A DNA stretch of 64,000 nucleotides from Azolla caroliniana (Eukaryota; Polypodiophyta): the NCBI GenBank assembly GCA_043228905.1, contig JBHGNT010000009.1, positions 12,338,001 to 12,402,000 on the forward strand, read 5' to 3'. A program made the position numbers and the translations under genes. Below, piece after piece: positions 31,363 through 43,414 of this stretch. A model generated the notes under the pieces. The model searched no databases, was not told the origin of the DNA, and worked only from the letters and a program-made list of their open reading frames with translations. Position 1 is the first letter of the stretch. Each line of letters starts with the position of its first letter.

Positions 31363-32345
31363 CATGTACATATGTGTATATATGTAATATGTAATTTGTA
31401 TGTACGTTTGTATGTGTATGCATACATGTGTGTGTGTTTGTAATATGTATGTATGTGTATATATATATTATGTATGTATTGTAGTTTGTATGACCCCATG
31501 TGACCTATATATGTGGTGATATGTGGAATATGTAGTATGTATGTAATGTATATATGTGTGTATGTGTATATGTGTATGGATGTATGTTTGTAAAATGTAT
31601 ACGTGTATCATTGTAGGCATATGTACATATATACATGTAGCAATGTATGAATGAATATATGTGTGTCCATGTACAAATGTACGTATGTGTATATATGTAT
31701 GTATATTTTCAAGGTATTTTAGTGTCTAGTATGTGTATGGGTCATATCTAGATGTATGTTAGCAATATGCACATAATAGGTATGCATATATCCAATGTAA
31801 GCGTATACATGTGTATGTATATATGTAAGGAATGTAGTTTGTATGACCCCGTGTGACCTATATATATGGTGATATATGGAATATATGTGTACATGTAACA
31901 TATGTAATGTATGTATATATGTTTATGCATATATGCATATGTCAATGTACATGATTCAATATGTATGGATGTGTGCTTGTAATATGTATGTATATATCTA
32001 ATGTATGGATGTGTATGTATATATGTACTATTGTAGTGTGTATGACTATGTGTGTGTGTATGTGGTGATATATATGTACATTTGTATGGAATGCATGTAT
32101 GTGTATGCATGCATGTAATATATGTATGTGTATACATGCATATAATGTATGTATGTGTATGCTTGCATGTAATGTATGTATGTATGTGTGTTTATAAAAT
32201 TTATATGTGTGACATTGTAGGCATATGTACGTATATACGTGTGCCAATGTAAAAATGAATATATGAATGTATGTATGTGTATATATGTAATGTATTTATG
32301 TATCTATATTTTTGGTGTATTTTAATGTTTAGTATCTGTATAGCT
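31363..32345. repeat. TATG-rich satellite-like tract, right part, with a higher-order repeat of about 604 bases
   Basis: Continuation of 24985-25525. Beyond the short repeats, longer blocks recur: TTGTAGGCATATGTAC at 31611 and 32215, and a block around AGTGTCTAGTATGTG at 31721 and 32324, both about 604 bases apart. A block around GTATGACCCC recurs at 31488 and 31836. No gene. Confidence 0.8.
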
Positions 32346-32351
32346 CGTATA

Positions 32352-33566
32352 ACGGCGAAAGCTAAAAGGGCTACGGAGCTGGCCGAATTAGAAATTGACT
32401 GCCTTAGATCAGAACTCCGCTAGTCTTCAGACAGAGAGGTGGATATCCGAGCAAAAGGACGCAAGGCGGTCAAGACGATTTAGGACAAGCTCGACGCCGG
32501 AATAGCAGCACATGGCCGAACAAAGGAAGAGAGGGCCAAGCTTTACGAAGAAGGAAACAAGAAGGAAACCACCATTACGGTGTTACGCGAAGCGGCCCAG
32601 AAAAAGCGAGAGTGGTATGACGAACAGATCGAGAACGAGCACCAACTCCGCCATCATGTCGAAATTCGCCTCAACAACGAGATGGGCCGACTAGAGGAGC
32701 TCCATGACAAGGAGTTGAAAATATGGGCCCAAATGAAGAGACATTATGAAGAAGCAGCGGTGGCCAACAGTAGGAAAATTGAGAACCTCAAGAAGGCTCT
32801 GGAGGACTTACAGACCCGCATGAACTGGAGCACCGACCGTATATGCACCCTCTTGCAAACAAAACACGAACGGTTTACGGCCCAATTACAAGTAGCATTA
32901 GACAAAGGATGGGCTAGATGGGTGGTGCAGGCAACGGAACTCCACGCATACAGAGCGGATTGGGAAAATCGGCGCAAGGGAAAGGTTTTGACAAACTAAG
33001 CAAAGAAAACGTCGCTACGGTGCGTGAAGACCTTACACAGGATTACCAGACTTTGGCCGACCGTCACATCGAAGAAATGACACAGTTATTAGAAGACTTC
33101 GGTGAAAGTCAAGAAGAAGCATTCTGCCAGTTGTGCGACATCGGAAGCGAACATCAAAGGGCAAAAGAGATGAAGAAATCGGAGGCCATCACCTTGCAGG
33201 ATAGAGACTCCGTGGAGCAGGACAAGAGCCCAACTGAACAAACAAGCACTCCGAAGGTGACAACGACGATCGTATGCAACGAAATAGTCCCCGCCGTAGT
33301 AGGCACTACGGAAAAAGTGGTCCAAGAAGAACCACGGCCAGACACATGCCCACTGCAACCGTCGGAGGTGCAAAGCGACCTTGACCATACATCCACATGC
33401 ACGGACCATGAGATACAGTGGGAGCTGCCCACAGAGACATTACGGGAGGAAAACGCCAATCGAGCCACAAATGGACGAGCCCAGCCACGTTACAGCGCCA
33501 CCGGTTACGACAAGCAACGACGAACGCCCGGAGCCAAATATCCTCGATATTTTGGACGAAGAGTAA
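32352..33566 (+). pseudogene. G2 third ORF, C-terminal half, coiled-coil
   Basis: Homologous to G1 ORF3. WENRRKG with an upstream Trp matches VENRRKEG of G1. TQDYQTLADRHIEEM matches AEDFTALADEQLGQV. The end reads NILDILDEE against SILDILDEA. Long heptad-rich helices (32580-32999) precede an acidic Thr/Pro/Gln-rich tail. Two TAG stops near 32421 and 32481 and frameshifts near 32975 and before 33520 break it; the stop is at 33564-33566. Conservation of layout in two diverged families supports a real protein. The role is unknown. Confidence 0.78.
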
Positions 33567-33583
33567 AGAGAGGATGGGTCCAA

Positions 33584-34104
33584 TGTTCCACGACATTGTC
33601 CCACAGGCGTGCCAGGTGTTGTCTGCCGGAAGCGGACTAGTGAGAAAAAGGGTGAAGAAAAGAACAAGAAGCGTATTATTACAGTAGGAGCGTTAAAAGA
33701 ACGCATGTAACGGATCATGTAGGAATCGTAACCGATTATGCCCTGTGTATATAAAGGGCATAGGAACATTGTATAAGCTAGCGCAGTTTTGGAGCATACA
33801 TTCTCTAATATAGTACTGTCTTCTCTGATCTCTATCTTGAGTCTCCCTTGTCTCTGTCTCTGTGTCGATACATAGCGTAATTGTCTGAAGGTTAGTAGTG
33901 CGTCTGTGTTCTTCTACGCACGGTAGGAAGGAGCTCAATTGTAGCCGTCTCCAGTACACGATCAGCCTTCACGTATAGTGAGTGACGCTTTATCCTTATA
34001 ATATGATGTAGCTTCGCATAGTACACGAATACATTCTCTGTACCACAATCTCCTTGAACCTACCCCGAAGGACTGAGGGTAGGCTGTGTTCCTAACCGGT
34101 AACA
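33584..34104 (+). repeat. 3' LTR of Gypsy G2
   Basis: Starts TGTTCCACG after the purine tract 33565-33578 and ends CCGGTAACA at 34096-34104. TATA-like TATATAAAG near 33749. Shares GTCCCAC-GGCGTGCCA with the start of the G1 LTR. The 5' partner is absent, so the exact start is inferred. Confidence 0.7.
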
Positions 34105-35210
34105 AAGCTCCCTGACAATGGTACCGAAAGTTCGAATTCTTCATGGTGGATCACGGTTTTAACAAGACACAAGCCGATCATTGTGTCTCTGTCAAGAAAT
34201 ATGATGGAGGACACTTTCTCATCCTCATGCTGTATGTTGATGACATGCTAATTATTGAACAGGACCTGAAGAAAATCGGAAGCTTGAAAATTGCTTTGAA
34301 CAAATCTTTTGCTATGAAAGATATGGATCCGGCAAAGAATATTTTGGGTATGCACATTGTCCGGGACTGGACAAAGAAGTTTTTGTGTTTGTCACAAGAA
34401 AAATATGTGATGAAGGTGATCGATAGATTCAACATGCAGGATGCGAAGTCGGTCGGCTCGACACTACTGACAAACTGTAAGTTGAGCGGAAACTAATGTC
34501 TGAAGATGAAAGTGGAGAAAGCTGAGATGAAGAAAATCCCATATGCCTCAATGGCCGGAAGCCTAATGTATGCAATGGTTTACACAAGGCCGGACATTGC
34601 CTATGTTGTCAGACTAGTCAAACAGTTTATGAGCAATCCTAGAAGAGAGCATTGGGTTGCAATGAAGTGGATACTTCGATACCTGAGAGGCACCTTGACC
34701 GTGTGTCTCTGATTCGGCTCAGGTAACCCCATACTAGAAGGTTTCACTAACTTAGACATGTCGGTTGATGTGGATACCAGTCGATCCACGTCTAGGTATA
34801 TTATGACATATGTAGGGGCAGTTCTCTCGTGGCAATCAAGGTTGTAGAAGGCTGTGGCGTTGTCAACCACGAAAGTGGAGTATATGGCTGCAGCGGAAGC
34901 CGGCAAGGAAATAACTTCGATGAAGGAGTTTATTGGAGAGCTGGGAATTTGGGAAGAAGAATTCCAACTCTACTACGACAACCAAAGGGCCATCCACCTT
35001 GCGAAGAATGTCATTTACCACTCGAGGACCAAGCATATCCAAAGGATATACCATTGGTTTTGGGAAAGGGTAGAAGAAAAGGAGTTTACTCTAGTGAAGA
35101 TCCACACAACTGAAAACAGATATGACATGCTGACGAAGGTGCTGTCAATAGAGAATTTGGACGCGTGCCGAAAACAGATCGGATTGACAAAGCACCCCAT
35201 GCCAGAGTGA
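34105..35210 (+). pseudogene. Copia beta2 polyprotein, RT and RNase H
   Basis: Begins in the RT thumb at a position equal to QAPRQWYRKF of beta1, with a TGA in place of its Arg codon. The catalytic box LYVDDMLII is intact near 34232. RNase H follows with LSTTKVEYMAA (one change from STTEAEY) and ends HPMPE with stop at 35208-35210, as in beta1. In-frame stops lie near 34494 and 34711 and around 34845. Homology to beta1 is clear through the whole fragment. Confidence 0.88.
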
Positions 35211-35220
35211 AGGTGGAGTT

Positions 35221-35672
35221 TGTTGGGAAATAGGTGCCTACGGATGGGAAGGAAAGCATGAACCGAAGAGAAGAGTAAGCTAAGTCTATCGACAGTAACT
35301 CGGCCGAGGCCAAAAAATCGATCGATTCCCAATTCAGTCAAGGCCGAAAGCCGAACAATAATTGATTTGGAAAATAGCCGAATCGGTTGAAGTCGACTTG
35401 GTGCTACATTTGTAAATAGCCCATATTGTATATGAGTATAAATATAGTTAGGGAAAGTCATGATGATTATTGTTGTTGTGAAAGATATACTTGGTAGTTG
35501 CCTCTGTAACTTGTGTGTAAGAGAGAGTGTGAGATTGCTAGAAGTACCTCTATTGTAACCGTCAATTAGACGAAGACAAGCTCGAGGTTGTTGCCTGCAA
35601 GTCTCCTTGTATCCTCTCACATATAGTGTAACAGTTTGGAGTTAATCGGCTTTCGTGGTTTTTCCCTTTCAG
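35221..35672 (+). repeat. 3' LTR of Copia beta2, truncated
   Basis: TGTTGGGAAATAGG start after a purine tract, similar to the beta1 LTR start. It keeps the TTTGTAAATAGCCC block common to beta LTRs (35409-35422) and stops within the GTGGTTTTTCCC block near the usual U5. Confidence 0.8.
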
Positions 35673-35790
35673 GACAAACACATAAGGGATGTTAGATTTA
35701 AGAATGTGCTCTTTCTCCAATATGACATAATGCACAAATTGATCCAACCATTTAATTTTGAACTCTCGAATTCCTTTACATCCCAAATAT
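35673..35790 (-). pseudogene. Gypsy chromodomain fragment
   Basis: Reverse strand encodes IREFKIKWLDQFVHYVILEK, nearly the chromodomain segment of G3 (IREFKIKWMDKSIKDATWE). Only about 35 codons remain, so it is a relic of a G3-like chromovirus 3' end. Confidence 0.65.
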
Positions 35791-37361
35791 TAATTAATTA
35801 TAAGGTTTAATTAATTATAATGCTAATTAATCAATATATTAAAACCTAGAAATAAGTGCATGTCCATGTTGTTTCCACACATTTACTTGAACCAAATATT
35901 TTTCTCCGAACAATTGTCAAACATATGGTTCTTTAGTACATTACTTGTTTCATACAAATAGCTCAAAAATGAAACATTTGGTCACTTGGTATAGGTTTTG
36001 GGATTCCGAACTGACTGAGTGATAACACATAAAATGTATCTAGCAAATGCAAGGATGCAATTATGCAAATGTCCAATTAATTACTTGTTTAATCTACATT
36101 GATTCCTCCACAGAAAGGCTTGATTTTCATGTTTTCAAATTGAGATTGATTGATTTCATTCTATCTTATCCCTTGTTTTGTGAAGTCAGTTTTTGTTTTA
36201 AAGAAAAAAATTGTTACAAATTCGTTAAATGCTTAAACACTTAAGTATCAAGGACAACATTGAGGATTCAAGCATCACCTATCAGGGCCGTAGCCAATGA
36301 CAAGTTTAAAGTGAAGAAGAGAATGAGAAGAGGAAAATAAGAGAGTAATGAGAGAGAAATAAGAAGAAATTTATAATATATTAACAATGAGAATGAAGGG
36401 TTACAAGAATGTGTCGAAGACTAGTGTTGAACCGGAATGGTTCATCAATACTCAGATACATGTTTATATAGCATGGTTTGGACACATGCATGCTCACCAC
36501 CTCATAGGCACACACGGTCAACACTTGGCATTCATGCAACCATGACACTTCACGATCATGTGTTAGCCTATGTGGAGTGGCGACATTTCATAATGTGGCA
36601 TATGTATTCTATAGATTCTATATATAGAATAAATATGATATAATAGAAGTTATATATATAAATATAATATAATGTATCCTAGTGGTTAACACGTTCGCAT
36701 TCACAAGTGGAAAGATCACGCATTCCACTTATAGATTCCTTTTATAATCTTGCGATTTTAGGCTAGAAACTTGATACACCAGTATCACATGTTTTAAATA
36801 ACAGATAAAATTTGCTGATTTTTTGAGATTAACAAGTGTTAGAATGATGATTTCTAAAATTCAATAGTTTTTCAATAAATGTTTAAACGTTGATGGTCTG
36901 CAGATATGAAATGTAGTTAACTTAAAGAAAATCACAATGGTTAACTCAAGGCACAAGTTAAGATTAATGGTTTCACCATCTTGAGGAGATGTAGGTTCCA
37001 AAAGTGGAAGTGATATCTATTGTTAGTGAAAATGTTTTAGGTATAAGAGGTAACACCATAATCCTTAGTGTTATCATCTATAAATTTAGTGCTCATCAAC
37101 ATCCATAAATTCACAACTCAAGAAATGTAGACAATATTCATAAACTATCAAACTTAGACGTGAACATTAATATATCCATTTAAACATATCACATAGTTAT
37201 CAGGGTATCCACACTGCTCTCCTCTTCTTCCTTTTGATAGCTCCCCTGCAAAATTTGTGCAATAATATCTACTCCACATGGGCTAGCAATGATAGGGTCC
37301 TCAAATAGCTCGTCAACAAAATCAATAAGCTCCCTAGGTTCACCAGCTAATAGAGGAATAG
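35791..37361. other. AT-rich DNA without a recognised gene
   Basis: High A+T and short simple stretches. A purine-rich block (36310-36375) and a tRNA-like relic (36672-36735) are the only structures noted. The last 173 bases (37189-37361) hold a reverse-strand open frame interrupted by G3. Confidence 0.55.
36672..36735 (+). other. tRNA-like relic or SINE head
   Basis: CTAGTGGTTAACACG resembles the D-arm/box A of plant tRNA-Glu, and GCATTCACA resembles its anticodon loop (TTC). The stems do not pair. An 8-base inverted repeat AAGTGGAA/TTCCACTT (36705-36712 and 36723-36730) lies at the T-arm position. Not a working tRNA. Confidence 0.3.
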
Positions 37362-37816
37362 TATTAGAGATCTAGGTACTAAAGTAAGCTTAAGATAAGG
37401 ATAAAGTAATGATAGATAGAAAGGAGAAAGAGAAAGAAGACTGCCGATTCACCCGACCACCCCCGAGCGAAGGGATCGAGACGAACTTGAGCCTCAATCG
37501 ACGTCCCATACCACCGTCGTGGCGTCGAGTCGTACCTGGTGCTGGCGCGCTCGCTACAAGAGTTGACCCACCACAAGAGTAGAGTCTCAATGTAGTCAAA
37601 AGATGATGAAATGAGGGTAGCTAGGCCTCTTATTTATAGTGATACCCAAGGCCCCCAGGCAAGTTCACACTTGACCTAATGGGTTGTCTCAATCCCGAGG
37701 ATTAAAAGTAATCCTCCCCTTCTTTACACTCTCATTTAACCCTCACACTTATCCACGTGTATAGAATACTACGGTAAATTCTCACCACGGGATATTAAAT
37801 GATCATGCCCGTAACA
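37362..37816 (-). repeat. 3' LTR of Gypsy G3
   Basis: In element sense TGTTACGGGCATG to CTCTAATA, so it ends TA rather than CA. The same end is seen in the other copy. The polypurine tract AAAGAGGGGGAGTA lies just inside (37817-37830). Confidence 0.94.
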
Positions 37817-40800
37817 TACTCCCCCTCTTTAAAACATTGCACTCTTGCAATGGAAAGTTAGGGAAGTTAGTTCTAAGAGTATTTTCGCGTTCCCATGTGG
37901 CATCTTTTATTGATTTATCCATCCATTTTATTTTAAATTCTCGGATTTCTTTAGTACGTAATTTTTTTGTTTTAACATCGAGAATTCTTTCTGGTACATG
38001 TGGTTTAAAAGATAATTCTTGAGAAGTAACCAGAGTTTCAATTGTAATTGTATTGTTGCCAGAACCTAGAAGTTCTTTTAGACGACTCACATGAAAGACT
38101 GGATGAATTCCGACACCATCGGGAAGAGCGAGATGATAGGCTGATGACCCAATGCGTTTGAGGTCTGTAAAAGGTCCACAAAACCGTGGGGCTAACTTAG
38201 CGCACTTACCCGTAGACAATGTCTTAGAATTGTGAGGTACACGTAAAAATACCTTTTGTCCAGGGTTGAATACACGAGGTTGCCTATGATGATCGACATA
38301 AAAACGCGCTCTATCTTGAGCTGTTTTTATATTATCTCGTGCAATATGCAACATATCTTGCATATCCTGAAGAAAGTTTTGCGTACTTCGCAACTCATCA
38401 TGATGTATATTAACATCAATCGGGGCTCGTGGCTGAAAACCATACATCAACATAAAAGGACTATATCCTGTCGACGTATGCTTGGAGCTGTTATAAGCAA
38501 ACTCCAAAATTGGGAGATAACGTTCCCATTTTGTTGGTTTTGCACCAACGTATGCTCGAAGCATGTCCTCAATAATTTGATTTACTCGTTCTGTCTGTCC
38601 ATCGGATTGAGGATGATCCATGGAGCTCATGCTCAACGTAGTTTCTAACTTCTTAAAGACTTGCATTCGGAAGTCACTAGTAAACTTTGGATCTCGATCA
38701 CTCACGATATCCATCGATAACCCATAAAAACGAAATAATTCGTCAACGAATTGGTAAACCAATTCAAGAGCTGTTACCGTGGTTTTAGTAGCTATAAATC
38801 TGGCCATTTTAGTTAGTCGATCAACGGCAACCCAGATGACATCATGACCTTTTTGGGTGCAAGGAAGGCTAACAATAAAATCCATGGATATACTTTCCCA
38901 CTTATTATTGGGAATGTCCAAGGGATGTAAAAGTCCTGCGGCTTTAAGTCGCTCGGCTTTGTTAAGCTGACACTGGTGACATTTAGTCACATAGCTATGT
39001 ATGTCAGGACGTATCTTAGGCCAATAAAATTGAGTGGAGATGAGAACGAGTGTACAATGTATTCCAGGGTGCCCTGCTGAGGGTGCATCATGGCATTAAA
39101 AAAGAATCCTCTTTTTGACCTCAGGTAAATCTGGAACACAAACCTTCCCATTACGATAGAGCAGACCGTTAGCAATGTGGAAGTATTCCTTCGAGGATGT
39201 GGTGGTTTCTGTTCCAGACTCAACTCTTGCCCAATATTTTGCAAAATAACTGTCATCAAGATACTTTCCTTGAAGGTGATCATAAAGATCTGATGATATT
39301 TCAGTGAAGCTAAGCATGTTAACTTCACGGATGCGACTTTGTGCATCAGCGATAGTGTTCATGGAACCTTTACGATATCGTATGGAAAAATCAAAGTCCT
39401 GGATGAGATCAGCCCATCCTGCCTTATGACCTTTCAGGTCTTGTTGGTCACAAAAATATTTCAAGGACTCGTGGTCCGTAGTTACCACAAAGCGATTTCC
39501 ATAAAGATAATGGCGCCATGTTTTGAGCGCTTGTATAACTGCAAATAATTCCTTTTCTTGAACGGTATATCCCGACATTGAGCAGAATCAAGTTTCTTAC
39601 TCTCGAATGCTATTGGTTTACCATCTTGATACAAGACAGCACCTATAGCATAATCGCTGGCATCGGTTTCAACCTCAAAAGGTTTTGAAGGATCAGGTAA
39701 AAGAAGTGAAGGAGCCTTGCAAACCAGGATCTTGAGTTCCTTAAAGGCGAGGTCTAGTGTAGCATTCCACACAAAAGGTTTTGTAGACTTACGCGTTTGA
39801 CCTTTTAAAAGTTCAGTAAACGGCGTCATCAATTGGGAGTAATTATGAAGAGACTTTCGCAAAAACCCGACAAAACCAAGGAATGATCGAAATTCTCGAA
39901 TATTCCGAAGAGTGGGCCAAAGCTTGATTTTCTCAATGCGAGAAGGATCAATTTCAACTCCTCGTTCGGTTATGAGATGTCCTAGATATGTAATTGATTT
40001 CTTGAAGAACTCACATTTTGAGATCTTCGCATAAAACTGTTTTTCACGCAATGTTTGTAAAACAAAGCGGACATGTCTAGCATGTTCTTGTAATGTACGA
40101 CTATAAACTAAAATATCATCCAAGAAAATAACGACAAATTTTCCAAGTTGTTCTCGGAAAATGTCATTCATTTCTTGTTGAAAAGTAGTCGGAGCATTGG
40201 TCAAGCCAAAAGGCATAACCAAAAATTCGTAATGGCCATAGTGCGTACGAAATGTCGTTTTAGGAACATCGTTCTCACTTATTCGTATTTGATGGTAGCC
40301 AGTACGGAGATCAAGTTTCGTAAAATACTGAGCTCCCTGGAGACGGTCAATTAGATCATCAGCCCGGGGCAATGGGTACGAATTCTTGATCGTCACTTTA
40401 TTCAAGTGTCGGTAATTAATACACGTACGCCATGTGCCCTCTTTCTTTTTAACCAAGAGAACTGGTGCACCCCATGGAGATTTACTATAACGTATATAAC
40501 CCATTCGTAAATAGTCCTTGAGTTGCTTAGATACCTCATCTTCTTCGGATCGACTTAAGCGATACGGAGGTATACTTATTGGTGCAACACCAGGTACAAT
40601 ATCTATACGATGGTCTATATTACGTTTAGGAGGTAACCCATCAGGTAGTTCACTTGGAAAAACATCATGAAAATCATTTCAGATTTCATCAAGTTGTTGT
40701 TGTTCAAAATATGTTAATTGAACCAAGACATTATTGATATTGTAAACGTGAATGTCCGGATCAAGTACACAATAAAATAACGTAGAACAAGACAACTCGG

Positions 40801-41250
40801 ATATTGATGGACACGAGGAAACAATCGAGAGGGATTGTTTTTTTACACATTGAATAAAATGCGTACAATCGTTCAGTACAAAAGAAATGGAATGACGAAC
40901 CCAATCAATAAATAAAGAAGAGTTTTTATTATAAAACTAGGGATAACCCAGTATTACATTGGTGGTACAAAGGTTCATTACATGGAAGTCTACTTCCTCT
41001 ATATAAGTATCAATAGAAATTCCTAATGAATGAATCGCCCCGTTGATGTATTGTACTCTTCCATCAGCCAAGTGCACCGTGTAGGTGTGATCACTTATGG
41101 CGGGTTGGATTCCCCATATCTGAACCAAACGATCATTCACAAAATTGTGTGAGCTTCCCGAATCAAATAAAAATTGTATGGGAGATTCATTGATATACCC
41201 GTTTGCACGTAGTAAATCATTGGGACCCAATACATAGTGAGGGAAAGAAC
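37803..41250 (-). pseudogene. pol: G3 pol: protease, RT, RNase H, integrase, chromodomain
   Basis: Protease FLFDSGSSHNFV near 41155. RT (40504 downward) has [12 protein letters not shown], a GYHQIRI motif and the FLDDILVYS box. RNase H has [11 protein letters not shown] and DHESLKYF. Integrase keeps CHQCQ, then MDFIVSLP, VSDRDPKFTSDF and SDGQTERVNQ (D-D-E). A GPF tail leads to a chromodomain (PERILDVKTKKLRTKEIREF). Lesions: TAG at 40937 (Trp lost), TGA near 40680, frameshift near 39575 in RNase H, TAA at 39096. Integrase to the end is open for 431 codons. The frame passes through the polypurine tract and stops at 37803, 14 bases inside the LTR. Confidence 0.94.
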
Positions 41251-42237
41251 ATTGACAATTACTTAAATGATGTGTATAGACCTGAAGGACATTAGGAATC
41301 TGACCTTTATGGTCTGCAGCTTTAGCTTTGTTGTCATGCTCTTTCCGTTGGAGCTTTTGACATTGATCTTTTGTGTGACCCTTCTTTTTGCAGAATACGC
41401 AAAAAGGATGTTGTCACTTACAATCGCGATCCAGGAATTCGTTGGGTGTCTTGCATTTCCCAACAAATTGCGACTGCTTAGTCCCGGGCGCTTTGTTGGG
41501 TTTGTTGTGGTCCTTCTTCAAAGTGTGTTGATAGTGAAGAACTATTTCAACGGCCTCTTCGAAGGATTTTGGATCCTTATCGTGCACTATCCAATGATAG
41601 TCCGAATTCGGGATGCCATTGACAAAACAAGCTATCAACCAATTGTCCCTTCTAGACCTGATTTTTGGATTTGGGTTCTAGCATGGTGAACATAGTCTTC
41701 TAGCGAGGAAAATTTCTTGCTAGAGAGGTTCATTAAAGCTTGTGCTGCCTCGGTTCGAGAGGGAGGTTGCAGAAATTGGCCCTTAAAAACCATGACAAAA
41801 TCTGTCCAGGTATCGGGCAATTTCCCCATTGTACGAAGCCCACGCCACCAGGCGACGGCCTTACCCCCGAGTTCTCGGCCAACATATGTAATCTTCGTAC
41901 TATCGGGCGTGGGATAGAGCTCAAAATGAGACTCCCATCGTCCCAGCCATGTGCAGATTGCTTCTTCGGTTCTTTCCTTTTTGTCTCCCGTAAATGGCTT
42001 AACGACAAATGATGGTTCACCTTGTCACTCATCAGGTCTATTAGTCTCACGTTGTAGACTAATGACATGTGCCTCAAGAGCACTCTGAGATTGCCGAAGT
42101 TCGGTCATCTGTTGAGCGGTGAAACTAAGGTATTGGGTTATTTGTGCCAAATACATCTCAATGGACATTTGTCCAGGAGGATTCCCTTGAATTCCTTCCG
42201 CTTGAGTGGATGACATTGGGTCGTTAATTTGAGCCAT
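41251..42237 (-). pseudogene. gag: G3 gag
   Basis: ATG 42237 (MAQINDPMSSTQAEG). The N-terminal helix-rich region is followed by a capsid core with GKAVAWWRGL and TWTDFVMVFKGQF, the classic retrotransposon-gag signature, then a basic linker and zinc knuckle CVFCKKKGHTKDQC near 41370-41411. Lesions: TGA 42025-42027, a frameshift with stop near 41635, and TGA at about 41414. Otherwise the frame is kept. Gag would form the particle and bind genomic RNA. Confidence 0.9.
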
Positions 42238-42676
42238 TAAAGATTATTTCTGGAAAAGAAATAGGATAAGGTCAGAGATATAGTCATAACATCATGTCGT
42301 GATGTAAACATATCATGGGCAAACATTAATCGATATCATGATCTCACGTCAATACCCCTCTAGACATATGAGATGAGAGGTTCAAGATCAGGTGACTATG
42401 GTAACACAAAGGTGTTTTAAAAACCATGGGGGTGACAATTTAATGTCTTTCCCTTATCTCTATATCGATTTTTTCATGGCGGCTTCCCGAGGCTCAACCA
42501 TGTATGTTCGTATCATGAATAGTTTATACACGAAAAAAATGTTAACAATAAACTATGTTTCGGTGCCCACATATGTGGTTTCAGCTCTTTAAGTCCTATT
42601 ACGAGGACCCCGAGGTGCACTTAGACCTTAAGTCTAAACATATGTTATAGTCATATGTATCAAGGATGTTGTATGG

Positions 42677-42740
42677 TCTTGGTCATATTTGAACTCGAGA
42701 CCTCGAGAACAAATACATTAAACACTTGAGCCAACCAAGT
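42677..42740 (-). other. tRNA-like relic with box A and box B
   Basis: Reverse strand has TGGCTCAAGTG (42733-42723), a perfect fit to the pol III box A consensus TRGYNNANNNG. After 28 bases comes GTTCAAATA (42694-42686), box B with one mismatch. The flanks ACTTGGT and ACCAAGA pair at six of seven acceptor positions. It is about 64 bases long, shorter than a tRNA, and the T-stem does not pair. A tRNA-derived SINE head or a tRNA pseudogene. Confidence 0.5.
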
Positions 42741-43414
42741 AAGTTGCTCTTCTCGAATGCTTAATGTTTGATGCGTATAAGAGATATGAGAGGCAATTGA
42801 TCATATATGTTTTTTTTTAAAAGAACATATATTTCAAGGGTCCTTATTTCGCCCTCATTTACCAAAACTATGTTGGTACGTTACCTAACCTCAAGTCTTG
42901 TAATTACGATGGCATACGCCAAATTGCAACCTAATGGTCAAGCCAAATGAGCCTTCGTTTCGTAGTAGGCCCACGTGGCCCATCACATGGTCACGTCATT
43001 ACGAATGCCTCTCGTAAGAACGAGCTCATGGTGGCATTGTATCCATGTAACGAGGGAGGGATGTTGGATACGTGCGTCATTGGAGCGACCTCACTTGAAG
43101 TGGGTCAAGCCCTACGTACTCAACATCATTATGGCTATAGGTGTTTCTTTACGTAACGAAATCGAGGTCATCAACGAGGTTGTCAACAATAATTTTTTTT
43201 TGAAAAAGGGATGGTGACAACGCCATTCTCACAAAAATGTGAGGACGGCCACCAACATCCTTTTCCTGACAAGGACAACTTTCGATATAATCACGTAATA
43301 ACGAATATACACATATGTTTACTTATCACATATATACGATCAAATACGTATATACGTGACCACATATGCCTATATTAACATATCGTTATATTAAATAGCC
43401 ACAAATGATGTGAT

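Larger units (their letters stand above)
32346..34104 (+). mobile_element. Gypsy G2, 3' fragment
   Basis: Only the last part of a third ORF and the 3' LTR remain. The left edge joins the TATG tract with no LTR, so the rest was lost. The right edge interrupts a Copia RT at 34104/34105. Related to but diverged from G1: same end-of-ORF motif, purine tract and start of the LTR. Confidence 0.85.
34105..35672 (+). mobile_element. Copia beta2, 3' fragment
   Basis: RT to RNase H coding followed by a truncated 3' LTR. The left part was removed or displaced by the G2 insertion at 34104. The LTR ends at about 35672, where a reverse-strand Gypsy fragment begins. Confidence 0.88.

Noticed and set aside
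31719-32252. ORFs of His, Tyr, Thr and Ile repeats
   Set aside because: Low-complexity product of the satellite-like tract.
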